The notes under the pieces: generated by a model
What the model saw: only the letters and a program-made list of their open reading frames with translations
The model's database searches: none
Told to the model about the DNA's origin: nothing
Made by a program: the position numbers and the translations under genes
Assembly: GCA_033439795.1 (NCBI GenBank)
Contig: JAUTDP010000008.1
Coordinates: 3,286,001 to 3,350,000 of the forward strand
Direction: 5' to 3'
Length of the DNA stretch: 64,000 bases
From: Sordaria brevicollis
Lineage: Eukaryota > Ascomycota > Sordariomycetes > Sordariales > Sordariaceae
Shown here: piece by piece, positions 34,729 to 47,232 of the stretch
Position numbering within the stretch: position 1 is the stretch's first letter
How the letters are laid out: each line of letters starts with the position of its first letter

Positions 34729-36888
34729 TGTTGTTGTGGTGATGCGAATAGCGCGACAATAGCAAGCAATGGGGTGGTTTGTTTACTATTCTGGTCTATT
34801 CAGACCGCGACAGTGGGGTACCGTTTGCGATTGTTCGGCCGGTGCTCGACGAGGAGCGATTGTGGAAAAAATTAGATTTTATCGGAACACATGCGACCGA
34901 GGTCATTGGTCAATGGCAGGCAGAAGCTTAGGACAGCCCGGCAGGAGGAAGGCACGGCGTCCCGGACTCGGGCCAGGTGGAGTGGCCGTCCGAAGCCCCA
35001 GATGGGAGTGGGACATGGGAAGAAACCTTGGCCCTTCAATGTTAGATTCTGGTCACCATGGCGACCGCAGCCCGGGTGAAGAGAGCCCAAACTTAATCTC
35101 CTCCCTCAGAATGCGTTCAAAGAACATGTAGCTGGATATTCCATCCGCAACCTATTAGGTTTCGGGACAGTTGCTATCAATATTTGTGACACCTTTACAC
35201 ATCGCCGTGTGTCCTTCAGGCTCTTATCCCTCCTCTTCACCTTGTTGTCATGTACCATTCACGGTCTGTATCTGCATTCACACCAAAAATTCATCTGTCC
35301 CTTTCACACGCGTTCGGTTGATGTATCGCGTTGCCCACGTTCTTGTCGCCGAGTGTCTGGCATCCGTCAAATGCTGGAAGGGATTTTCCCCCTGAACACA
35401 GGAGAGTGCACAATACCGAAAGCTTGATCCACCCGATAAATATGTCCAACGTTATCATGAATCATGAAAAGTACCAGTAGCAGTTCATTGCTACCCCGTT
35501 TGTTCAGCTTCCTTCTTTGTAGCCTTGCACGCTCTGCTATTCCGCGTTTCAAGACGTTCGGTTCCATTTTCCTCCTTAGGACACGGCGCTCTGGAAGACG
35601 TCAATCATGGCTACACTTATAGATGGAACTCACCTCATGGGCACGCCGATGTGAGATGCCCAGTTGCTGTTCGACACCTGGGCTATGTACTTGGAAATCA
35701 ACAGTCCAGTACTGGCTTGTTTGTTAGCTTGGGTGCTCGGGTCAACTTTAACAGCCCTTTTCATTTCTTACTATTGTGTTTCGTTCTGGTGGTGAGGCTT
35801 GACCGGGTCTTGAATATACTAAAGGTCAACTTCAATATCTCTTTTCATTCCTTATCATTGTGTTTCGTTCTGGTGTTGAGGCCTATTCGGCTAATCAAAT
35901 AGGCAATTTTGGATCACCTAAATCGCTTACCAAATGTCAGTTCTCTATTCTATTCCGTCCTTATAACCTTTGGCAAAAACCACGAACAGGTAACAAGCTA
36001 CCTTAACAAATAAACCAGCATTGGGTTGTACGCGAGTAGTAATCTGCCACAGAGGTATGGCAGGATTTGAACTAATGCCCAATTTGAAGACTAGGTGTCG
36101 GAGAGAGGTGTGATCCGTGACTTGCCTGACATTTGACCATGTGCCAAAAACGGAAATATGTTTACTTCTCAAGCACTTCTTCCGTTCGTACCCCTGCTCA
36201 CCCCTGAGCGCCACATGCTTCGGACAAACGAAACATCATGTCTCTCGTGGAGACCAATCGGACGGATCGAAATTCTCCGCAGACCTCGTTAGGTAACCAT
36301 GATGAGTTGTCTCGACGACACAACAGATGGTGTAACAGATGCGGCTCCGGCTGCGACATTCAATGTCTTGATTTCCAACGTCTGGTCATCATCTGGTGCC
36401 GGGATGGTGAAGTGAGGGGGTCTCTATGAGGGGAACAATGTATGCAAATTGGATGAATGCCTCGCAATTCATCAGACTCGAAGGGGAAGAAAAAGAGGAA
36501 GAAGAAGATTGAAAAGGTCTGCGAGGTTCACGCTTGATATACGCCATCAAAACTCCCACTTAAGTGGGTGACGACTCTCATTATTAGGAAGGGGCGGATG
36601 ATTACTCGTCAACTCCCCTCCGGTGGCAAGTTCCCATCCCCAACCACTTGTTAACATGGTGATGTTGATGATATCTTGTTCCAACGACCAAGTACACACC
36701 AAATCTCGAACAACAAAACAACACCAAACCGTCTCGGACATGGCCAGGATGGTTATTTGCGGTTCAACATGAAGCCCCGTCGTCGTGGAGCTGAACGAGT
36801 CGGTCCCATGGGGTAAAGAATGGAAAAGATGGAGTTGGCCGCCCGCAGTGGGATCGCGACTCCACGAGGTCCACAGGGAAGATGGATC
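34729..36888. other. 2.2-kb intergenic region
   Basis: Contains the promoter of the 949-aa gene and a pair of direct repeats (35741-35883), but no supported gene. Ends at the target site of a retrotransposon. Confidence 0.55.
35741..35883. repeat. two direct repeats, 84-bp period
   Basis: 35741-35799 and 35825-35883 share GTCAACTT, CTTTTCATT and the exact run ATTGTGTTTCGTTCTGGTG across about 59 bp. Differences are mostly transitions. Origin unknown; could be a remnant of local duplication. Confidence 0.75.
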
Positions 36889-36893
36889 CCATC

Positions 36894-37069
36894 TGTTGGA
36901 GGTCTGTGCGCACCTGTGTAGGTGAATGGCCATGCCATTCACCGCTAGGCTCCCTGCCCTACATTTTCTAACCCTCCAGACCCGGCCACACACAGATTTC
37001 TTTCTTCCTAGAACAATACAATTAATTATATCACTATAATCGCTTTATTCGTGCCTTATATATTCTATA
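36894..37069 (+). repeat. left LTR of copia element 1
   Basis: 176 bp; differs from the right LTR only by C/T and G/A transitions, and its inner end is the more mutated. Confidence 0.95.
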
Positions 37070-37081
37070 GGTTATAAGCCC
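37070..37081 (+). other. primer-binding site of copia element 1
   Basis: GGTTATAAGCCC directly after the LTR. One RIP-type change (TG to TA) away from GGTTATGAGCCC, the complement of the anticodon stem-loop of initiator tRNA-Met (GGGCUCAUAACC), as used by copia-type elements primed by a half tRNA. Confidence 0.7.
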
Positions 37082-37149
37082 TCTTTAAAAGCTATTACTA
37101 AGCGACTAAGAATATCCGATCGATAAAGCGCTAGCAATTAGTATACGTA

Positions 37150-40100
37150 ATTTATCGAGCTTCTCGTCGTTTAATAACGCGATTAAGGCTTATTGGAATA
37201 TTTCTGGGAATTACCCTTTAACGCGATACCACCCCTTATTAATAAAATAATATTATAATTGTAAATTTTATTAATTCTACCGGGAATTACCCTTATTACG
37301 TTAAAATAATTAACCGAATCCTATAAAGATTATTTAAATACCGGCTTTTAATATCCTAATAACGGTAATGTATTCGAGCGATTATTAACCCTCGCTAAGC
37401 GATTAATTTACCCCTTTATTTTTTTATTTATTAATTAAAAATATAGTTTTTACCGATATAGGCTCCTTTATAACCTTATATAGCGATTATAATTTCGATA
37501 TTTAGAAGTATATTTTGCGTATCGAATTCGAATATATTGAAGTCGACGATTATATTTATAAGAAAATCGTTAAATTTAACGCGATTATTTATCCTAAGAA
37601 GTATAAAGCTTAGCGTTAAGGTTGTATTTAAATTATAAAGATTATTAATACTACTTTAAAGGATAATAAGGTTTTAATTACCCTTCGTTATTATAATTAG
37701 GACTAGGATAATTATAACCTTAGGTATTTCTTTAAATTTATTAAAACGGCCGTTGGTAAAATTATTAATAATACCCGTATTAGAATCCTTAAATAATATT
37801 AAGGTTTTTAGCGTATTACTTTCGATTCGATAGCCTCTTTTCTAGCCTAGTATAAATTAGTTCGCCGCCGTATTATTAAAGCTAGTTTAAAAATTAATGA
37901 GGACGTCGAATATTTTAACCTATTTAATATAATTAAACGTTATTATTAGACCGATACTAAATTTTAGGCCGTTGAATTTAATAAAAGTAATTTTACAATT
38001 AATAAATTATTAATTTACTTATTTATCTTGAGTAATATTAAGGTTAATAAGAATATTAACTTTATTTTATAAATTAAAATTATTAATAACTCCGGTAATA
38101 ATAATAATAATAATAATAAGAATAGTAATAAGGATAGTAATAATAAAGATAATAATAATACTATTAAATTTAAGTTGATTTATATTATTTGTATTAAAAT
38201 TATTCGCTAGGGTTATATTTATTATATTTACGGTCGTTATCGTTCTAATAAGAATATAGTTTATTAGTAGTGCGAACCCGAGAAGGCTCTTAATTTTTGG
38301 TTTAATAAGGAGAAGGCTTATAAGAGTAAAGCTAGTAGTAATATTAATATTATTATTACTCTAGGTAATATTAATATTACCCTTACTAACCTAGTTATTA
38401 TTAATTCCGCCCTATTATTTAATAACGTTTTTAACAGTACTGGTAATTTTAATATGGCTTCGTTTGGTATTTTCTAAGGTTTTTATTAGAGTTTATAATA
38501 AAGTTTACTTATAGAGTTAATAATATAATTTTATTCCTATTAATATATTAATTATATTTTAATAATTAAGTTAAAGACTAATAAGCTTTTAAGGTATAAT
38601 AATAATAAAACCTAGTTAAGAATTTAGTTATTTACAATTCTAATTGTAGTTCTTATATATTCAATTATTAAAAATAGTTTATTGAATTATATTTATTAAT
38701 TCGATTATTAAAATATATTATAAGTAATGGCACTATTATGTACGTATATTACGTTAATATTATCGAATTTACCTTACTAATTAATAAGAATATTAATATC
38801 CGTTTTCGAATCTTGGACGTTATTTTTAATTTATTAATACTAATTAACCTCCTATCGATTAAAATATTATTGAGGAATAGTATAAATTAGAATATAAAGT
38901 CGAATTAGTTTACTTTTACTAATAAATAAGGTATAATATAATATAAAGAATTTAACGGTCTTACCGTCCTATTAATATTCTAATTTAACGATTTCGATTA
39001 GAGTATTATTATTCTTCGCTATATAATATTAGTATCGATTAATTATATAACGATATATAAAAGAATAATATATATTAATTGCGAATAGGTATTCTAAATA
39101 TATTAATAAATTGGTATTAAATTTAATAATATTAATAATTATATTTACGATATTTACTTCCGCGCTAAAGTAATTAATTATATTCTAAAAAGTATTTATT
39201 TAATTACGATTACCCCTTTTTAATTTATTCGAATTGATATTATATTATATAATAAAATAGGATATATAGGAATTTGTTACGCCGTTTATTTTATATACGA
39301 CGTTTTTAGATACTATTGGGTAAAGTTTTATATTAATAAGAGCGACGCTTTTATTATTATTATATAATTTAAGAAATAGATTAAATTCTAAATTAATTTT
39401 AAGATTAAGATTATAGGTCTAAATAGTAGACTAGAATTCGGATTTAATATTAAAGAATTCTAGAATAGTAAATTCGTCGAATAGGCTTGCAATAAAGGCA
39501 TTTAATTATATAAAATACTAGCTTATACCCTATAGATAAATAGTAAGTTTAAATACGCCGGCTATATTATTATAATAAGGGTACGAATTTTTATATTCAA
39601 TTTAGGTATATTAAATTAATTATAGCCTTTAATCGTTTAAGTGGTTATTATAGTATTTAATATTATATTAATTAAATTTAATCCCGATAATAAAACTCTT
39701 TATAAAGTTTTTATTCGAGCGATATTAGGCTTTCTAATAAAATAAATTAAATTACTTATTAATTATTTGCGTACTTTCTTTTATATTGTATATTATTTTA
39801 TTAAATTAGAGAAATGCGTTAAGGGAGATAAATTTTAAGAACGAGCCCGTTGTAATAAGTTTCTTAGTTATGATAATAATTATGGGAGGATTTGCTAGAT
39901 TTGGGATTTAGAAATTGGTGCTATTATCCGCGCTAGCGTAATTAAATTTTTCGAGAATGATAATAAGTTTAAAAACCCCGTTATTAAAGTAATCCTTTAT
40001 AGTATATTCTTTATCGATTAATTTATTGAAGAAATCGAGGAGGTTGCGAATAGTAGTGTATTTATTTAGGTAATTACGTTTAGTATTTATTACCGTGGTT

Positions 40101-42700
40101 TAATAGAATAATTTTCTTCGAAATTATTGAATATTAACGAATAATAGGAGAAATATAAGGAGAAGCCGTTAGAGTTTATATTTTTTAACCTAATTTTTGT
40201 ATACCTTACTTTAAACCTAATATTAGCGCCCGAAACGATTACTGTATTAATTCTAGAATTTACCGTATTTACGATTACTGCGATTGCGATTGTAACGATT
40301 CTAGAGATTAACGCGACCGTACCGGGAAGCGTTATTGAAATAATTTAATACCTTTTATATTATTTCGGGTATTTACCGCTATTCCCTCTTAATTAACTAT
40401 TGTTATTAATTAAATAAGACGAATATAAATAAATTAAATACGAGTAAAATAATTTGGATGAAGAATTAGTCGATTTCGAAGATTTTAATGAGGAGGATCC
40501 TATACTACCCGGTATATACGAGTAATACGAGCGCGAATCTACGGTTTATACGGTTCTTAGTACTTTATTGCCTAATATGTTATAAAACCCCGCGTTGGTT
40601 GTATAATTGCTACCTATAAGTACCTTAAATTTAATGAGAATATAGAAATTCGATTTTAATATAAGTATTAAAATTAAGAAATTTCAATTTAAATTACCCG
40701 AATTAATAATTACCCTTCTATTAAGTAATTTTCTTAATATTAAATAGGAATAATAAATTATTAAATAAAATTAACCTTCTAACGTTGTATTAATAATATT
40801 AGAAGTAAGTGAAGGTAGACTTCGTAGATTTATAGTTAAATTTCTTGATTTTAAATACGGATAATAGAAGGTGGTTAATAGTAACGGTAAAGTGGATAAA
40901 TAAGTAAGTAAATAAATCGCTAATATTAAGGACTTTATTAATTTGTTCTTTGGAATTGCGGAGGTAAGGTACGTTATTAAACCCTTTTAATATTATTTTA
41001 TTACTACGAAAGTTTTATATAATTTAGTATTATAAGCTAACGATTATTTTATACTTAAGAATTATTAATAAGTTAAAAAATTGCGTAATTATAAGTAATA
41101 TTGGTTATTAATTATATAGAAATAAGTTAAAATATTCGAAGATTAAAGTATTTATTTTTTTATTGAATATATACCGGATATAGAAGTTTTATTTAGCAAA
41201 TAAGTTTATAATGAGAAATATAATATTGATTTTAAAGAATATTTTATACGCGTTAAATGGGTTGTTTGCGGTAATTTTGAGGAGAATAATTGGGTAATAT
41301 AAAATATTTATATTATTATTGTTAATATAGTTAATATTCGTTTATTCTTAGCTATTATAATTACTTACAATTTTGAATGTGAATAATTCGATGTTAGTAC
41401 CGTATTTTTGAATGCTTTAATTCTTAAAAGTATTAAGTATTATATAGAATAATTAATAGGATTTGAAAAAGGACTTTATAGTAAGTTGGTCTATTTATTG
41501 TTAAGGGTATTTTATAGTTTACGTTGTAATCCGTTATATTAGTTCGATACGGTTATACTTATTTTTAAAAAATTAGGATTTTATCCTATTAGTAGAAATA
41601 TATATTTATTAATTAATAAGAAGTTAGGCGCTTTATTTATTCTTTATATTAATAATTTCTTTATCGCTATTCTTATTAAAAAGGTTATTAATAATATCTT
41701 TATTATTCTATAATAATACTTTAAAATTAAATATATAAGTCTAGTTAGGACTTTTTTAAGTATTAACGTTATTAGAAATAGGAACGAGCGTACTATATTT
41801 ATTTTATAAGAATAGTATATTCGTATAATTATTAAAAAATTTAATTTTAAAGAGATATATTTAATTAAAATACCTTAACTACCCGATTATAAAATCTATA
41901 GGGGTGAGGAGTTATTTATAATAAATAGGAAGTTATATATTAAACGTATTAGCTCGTTGAATTAGATCTCCCTAGGTATTCGATTAGATATTATATATAT
42001 AATTAATAAATTTACTAAAAGTAATATTAAGCTAACCGATCGTTATTTAGTTATTATAAAATACTTTTAGCGTTATTTTACCGGTTTCCCTAATTTAAGT
42101 ATAATTTTGGGAGGTAAAATATTATTAATAATTAATTTAAATTTATAATTTAAGGCGTATACGGATATATTATTTATTAACGATATTTTATTACGTTGTA
42201 ATATTATTGGCTACGTCGTTTTCTTTATTTATAGTTTAATTTTGTGGAAATTTAGGAAATAGGACTTTGTAACTATTAGTATAATAGAAGTAGAATTCGT
42301 TAATTTGCTTTTAATAGCGAAGTTTCTATAGTAGATTAGTAGTATATTTTATAAATTGGGTATAATTAACGGTTAGAAAAATATTTAAAAGATTTTCTAT
42401 ATTAATAGTATAAATATTAGGGAAAGGGTTTTTAATAAGAACGTCCTTATTTAAAACCGTTATATCGATATTCGATATAAATAGTTAATCGAATAAATAG
42501 AATAAAAGAATATCGAAGTTATTTATATTTTAAGTAAAGAGATGCCTATAAATAAATTTATAAAACCGTTAAAAGTAGATAAGTACGCAAAGTTCGTAAA
42601 GTTGGTCGGAATATATTAGTAGAAGGTTCTTTGGGCTTGATAAAAGAAAATGGGAAATATTATAATATATATTACGAAATTACTTTGTATGTAGTACTTT
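37150..42700 (+). pseudogene. gag-pol remnant of copia element 1
   Basis: No intact frame. Readable footprints: reverse transcriptase box at about 41638-41670 (LYINNFFIAI, expected LYVDDFFIAI before RIP), RNase H at about 42153-42210 (AYTDILFINDI, then IIGYVVF) and at about 42241-42300 (LWKFRK, EVEFVNL, expected TEAEF). Positions of gag and protease cannot be set. Confidence 0.8.
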
Positions 42701-42744
42701 TACCTCACTTTATTTATTTTGAGGTCTTTCGGTCTATAGGGGTG

Positions 42745-42920
42745 TGTTGGAGGTCTGTGCGTACTTGTGTAGGTGAATGGCCATGCTATTTACCGCTAGG
42801 CTCCCTGCCCTATATTTTCTAACCCTCTAGACCCGGCTATATATAGATTTCTTTCTTCCTAGAATAATATAATTAATTACATTACTATAATCGCTTCATT
42901 CGTGCCTTGTGTGTTCCACA
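42745..42920 (+). repeat. right LTR of copia element 1
   Basis: 176 bp; its outer end keeps GTGTTCCACA, which the left copy has as ATATTCTATA. CCATC follows directly. Confidence 0.95.
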
Positions 42921-42925
42921 CCATC

Positions 42926-44423
42926 AATGCCCCAAATTCGGAGTTGTCCCGTGAGAAAGAATACATGTTGACATGGTGAACGACGACCGGAGGGCCAGTG
43001 TCGCCTTTTTATATCGACAACATGTGTTTTCGTTGCTCGATCCGGTGATGGTGTGTTGGAGCTCTTCCGACATCCGTGAATCGACGTCTTCTTTGTCAGC
43101 AGAATTGGGAATGGCCCAGGGGCAAATCGCGGGGAACATGAACGGGAGCGATGGCGGCAGGCGGGGGGCCCGCTGTTGGTGATCACCAAGTGCCTTGGCG
43201 TCAAAGTCTGACGAGGGCGGTGACCTGCCTCAATCATCCGGAAAGGAATTGGATATCAAGGGGCTTCTCCCCTTTGCGAGTTGGCAACGGCAAGCGACTG
43301 CGGCTTTGTTTGTCAATCGGTGGACGGACAAGCTCATCCAGAGTCCCAGACGGATCACCAAGTAAACAACCAAGCGCTGAGCCCCTCCCGCCATGTTTCA
43401 GGGGTCGACAACAAGCTGGTGGGTGTCTTTAGTGGGCTCGGTCTACGCGGCTGGCAAGAAGACAACACCAAAGAAAAAAACCGGGCCAGAGTCGCGGGCC
43501 AGATCATCGGTGTCGACGGGATTACCCTGGCGTGGAGTTCGGGCCTGGGCTTCGGCGGCGGCTGCGGTGGTTGCTGTGGGGAATCCTGGATTCTGGGGGA
43601 CAATGTTTATTTTTCCCTGTCCCGACGCCGCACCCGCTGTTTGGGGACCCCGTGCACTGTTCCAAGACGCTCCAGGACGCCGTGGCAGACTACCGCCAGC
43701 CAACATCCACTCGCATCCCACTACCGCCCGGCAACCCCACCGACGACTACCGTGTTCCATTCCCGATCTTCCCCTCCCCGTCCTCCCTTTCCACAATCCC
43801 ACCCTTCCTTCCGACGAACCACGACGTAGGACAGAGCCCCCAAGCCGCCATCTGGCCAATCACATGCCGCCCTTTTATTGCTCCTTCAGGGAGCACAGCG
43901 TTATTCAGCCCTCTGGGTGCCACCACACCTCAAACTGCTCTGACGCACTTACTTGGCTGGTGTCCCAGACTGTTAAACTCGAGAATCTCACCAATACCGG
44001 GTCGGCTTGCCGCTCTTCTTGGGGATCCCTCGCCCGCCTGCCTGGGCGCTCCCATCGCGGTGAACCGGTTCATCTCCTCCTCCATGATCCATCTGAAAAT
44101 GCCACTTCGCTTCCGTGGGTCACTTGCCATGGCCCATGGCCCCGATCTCACCCCCAAATCCTCGGAATCCATCCCGGGTTTCGGTGTTAAGGATGTGTCT
44201 GTCCCTGTGATACCCTTAATCAAAATATAATTATTAAACTCATGATCCTCCCGCTTGCTTTCTCTCTGTTGACTGACCATTCATTATCCTTTTCATCCAT
44301 CCATCCATCCATCCATCCATCCCTCCCTCCCTCCCATCGCCTGTTTGAGATACCCTTGATTGCTACGTTTGTCTCTTGGTTTGATTCCCTGTTTTCATAC
44401 ATCACACACAACACATATTCACC
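42926..44423. other. intergenic region and promoter of the monooxygenase gene
   Basis: About 1.5 kb of normal composition. It includes a CATC/CCTC tetranucleotide tract (44296-44336). Overlapping frames on both strands show no domain. Confidence 0.55.
44296..44336. repeat. tetranucleotide microsatellite (CATC)n(CCTC)n
   Basis: Roughly seven CATC units followed by three CCTC units, about 90-130 bp before the monooxygenase ATG, probably within its 5' UTR or promoter. Confidence 0.85.
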
Positions 44424-46397
44424 ATGGCGACACAACCAGACAACTACTATGACATTGGTAAGTAGAAATCTCACTCACACTCACTCACTCACTTGAGATG
44501 TCCTCACTAACTCACCTCAACAGTCATTGTCGGTGCCGGCCCCGTAGGCCTTATGCTTTCCACCTGTCTCTCACGATGGGGTTACAAGATCAAGCACATC
44601 GACAACAGGCCCGAGCCCACTGCCACCGGCCGTGCCGATGGTATCCAGCCTCGCTCCCTTGATCTGCTCAGGAACATGGGTCTCAAGTCCGCCATCATGG
44701 CTCACAAGCCCGCCCGTGTGTACGAGGTTGCCTTCTGGGACCCTCCCAAGACCGGCGGTGGCATCGTCCGCACCGGCACCTGGCCCTCGTGCCCCGACTT
44801 CATCGACGCTCGCTACCCCTTCACCACCCTTCTCCACCAAGGTCTGATCGAGCGCGTGTTCATCGCCGACCTCGAGAAGAACGGCACCCAGATCCAGCGC
44901 CCCTGGACCATCACCGGCTTCACCTCGGACGAAAAGGCCGACCCCGAGTACCCCGTCACCGTCCAGCTCGCGCACGTCGACGACAGCAGCAAGACCGAGA
45001 CGGTCAAGGCCAAGTACCTCTTTGGCGGCGAGGGCGCCCGCTCCTTCATCCGCGACCAGCTCAAGATCGGCATCACCCACAAGGACCCCATCTCGTACGT
45101 GTGGGGCGTCATGGACGGCGTCGTCAAGACCGACTTCCCCGACATGAAGATGAAGTGCACCATCCACTCGGAGCACGGCTCCATCATGGTCATCCCGCGC
45201 GAGGACAACATGGTGCGCCTGTACATCCAGATCGCCTCCTCCACCGACCCTGATTTCCACCCCCGCAAGACCGCCACCGAGGAGGAAGTCCAGGCCCACG
45301 CCAAGCGCATCCTGGCTCCTTACTCCATCGAGTGGGAGCGCGTCGAGTGGTACTCGGTCTACCCGATCGGCCAGGGCATTTCTGACAAGTACACCCTCGA
45401 CCACCGCGTCTTCCTCGGCGGCGACGCCTGCCACACTCACTCCCCCAAGGCCGGTCAGGGCATGAACACTGCCTTCCTCGACGCCCTCAACCTCGCCTGG
45501 AAGATCCACGCCGTCGAGGGTGGTCTCGCCGAGCGCCACATCCTCGAGACCTACGAGCCCGAGCGCAAGGACGTCGCCGAGACCCTTTTGGCCTTCGACA
45601 ACAAATACGCCAAGCTCTTCTCCCAACGCCCCGACGCCGCCTCCACCGCCCAAGCCACCGCCTCCGGCACGCACGTCAACCCCGACGCCAAGCAATCCGC
45701 CGAAGAGAACGAGTTCATCAAGACCTTCAAGGAGTCCTGCGAGTTCACCTCCGGCTACGGAGTCTTTTACAAGCCCAACGCGCTCAACTACTCCCCCGCC
45801 CACCCCGCCGCTTCTGCTCCCGCCACGGCCGAGAACACCAAGCTCGTCCCCGGCCGTCTTTTCATCAACTCGACCGTCACCCGCGTCGTCGACGCCAACG
45901 TCGTCCACCTCGAGCAGGAGATTCCCCTCAACGGCGCCTTCCGCCTCTTCATCTTCGCCGGCTCCGTCTCCTCTGCCGCCCAGCAGTCCGCTCTCAAGTC
46001 CCTCGCTGCTGGCCTTGCCAAGCCCGATAGCTTCTACTCCCGCTTCCAGCGCAAGGATATCGCTTCCGTCTCTCACCACGAGCGTCACAACCCCCACTCC
46101 AAGTTCTTCACCTTGGCCACCGTCTTTGCTGCCAAGCGCACCGAGGTCGAGATCTCGCGCGATTTGCCTGAGCTTCTTGCTCGCTACCGCGATAACGTCT
46201 ACGCTGATGACCGCTGGGACCGTCGCGTTCCCGACGCCAAGGCGGCGGCGCACGCCAAGATGGGTTTCGACCAGGAGAAGGGCGGTGTCGTTGTTGTTCG
46301 TCCTGATGGCTATGTTGGCTTTGTTTGCAAGCTTGATGAGGGCGACAAGACGGTTGAGGCGCTTGAGAAGTACTTTGGTGCTTTCCTTAAGCAGTAA
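44424..46397 (+). CDS. FAD-dependent aromatic monooxygenase, phenol 2-monooxygenase-like
   Basis: Spliced model of 635 aa: exons 44424-44457 and 44524-46397, a 66-bp intron with GTAAGT donor, CTAAC branch and CAG acceptor. The first exon supplies [11 protein letters not shown]; the join restores the Rossmann start [11 protein letters not shown] (GxGxxG at residues 15-20). A second FAD motif [17 protein letters not shown] begins near 311. The C-terminal part (about 430-635) matches the thioredoxin-like dimerisation domain of phenol hydroxylases ([23 protein letters not shown]). Members hydroxylate phenols or other small aromatics using NADPH and O2; the substrate cannot be told from sequence. 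Strong C-ending codon bias gives a 708-codon antisense frame, taken as a shadow. Convergent with glutamate decarboxylase. Confidence 0.92.
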
Positions 46398-47232
46398 GCT
46401 GTCTGTTGCTGAGCGAGTGATGTGAGGAAAGAAAAAGTGGGGGGATGAAATGGGGGATGATACCCGGGGGGTCGGAAACAGGCCGATTGGTGGATATACA
46501 TTATCACATGGGATGTCTATGAATGAGGGTCTTTGTACATAGTTTCCTTTTCTGTGTTGGGTTGCATATTTTCTTTTCTTGTTTACTATTGCATTGGATA
46601 GGCTTTTGGGTATGATTTTAGAGTTAAAAGGAAACAACTTCATAAATCTCTTTTCGTGCTGGTGAAAATGAGTCGATTGAATTGTTTGACTTCTCAAGCC
46701 ATAAAACAGCTTTTCCGGAAAACCTGAAGTTTGAGCGCAAGTGCATGGAATGAAGAGAACCCCCGGCTTGTCCCTCCCTCACTTCGACAGACACTAAGCT
46801 CCGATGCGGAGGGTAAGCAACTTCTTCCCACCAGGAAGCTCAAGACTAAAAGTCTGACCTGTGCTCTTACCCTGATGCTTCTTTCCGCGAGCCAGTGTCT
46901 TCCGACCACAGTGTCTTGAAGAGCTCAAATGGTTGTAGGTCGCTTTTCCGGTCGTTGAGGCAACCGGTGAGCGAGAAGATTGGTCGTTTGGTCGGCTGAG
47001 TCTCTCCTCTAGAACGAGTGTCCCATCGTCGGTGGTGGCATCTAGATCCGTCATAGCCTCTTTCAGTTCATTCCTCTGACCCTCGGACGCACTTTGGCAT
47101 AACGGACACTCCTTCCGTTCTCGGTCATGTTCTTCGTAGTCTGCGCTATAGTAGTTGCCATCGCCAGAACCAGACTCTGAGTCATACTCAGACCCAGCGT
47201 CAGACCCAGAATCGGGCCTCGACGGAGAAGAC
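46398..47232. other. convergent intergenic region with an open frame continuing from glutamate decarboxylase
   Basis: Between the monooxygenase stop and the glutamate decarboxylase stop. On the minus strand a frame stays open from the last decarboxylase intron to 46794, encoding an acidic Ser/Asp/Glu-rich segment and CPLC. See findings. Confidence 0.5.

Larger units (their letters stand above)
36894..42920 (+). mobile_element. full-length RIP-degraded Ty1/copia LTR retrotransposon (element 1)
   Basis: 6,027 bp with two 176-bp LTRs that begin TGTTGG and end CCACA (right copy), flanked by identical CCATC target duplications (36889-36893 and 42921-42925). A primer-binding site follows the left LTR. 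The interior is AT-rich and stop-filled. Remnants of integrase-upstream-of-reverse-transcriptase order and copia-type RNase H mark it as Ty1/copia rather than Ty3. It is surely inactive. Confidence 0.95.

Noticed and set aside
43281..44230. Overlapping ORFs of 182-265 codons before the monooxygenase
   Set aside because: Several frames on both strands overlap, none has a domain, and Pro/Ser/Arg composition follows local base composition.
44571..46697. 708-codon ORF antisense to the monooxygenase
   Set aside because: It mirrors the strong C-ending codon bias of the sense gene, is Gly/Val/Asp/Leu-rich without domain, and lies opposite a well-conserved enzyme.
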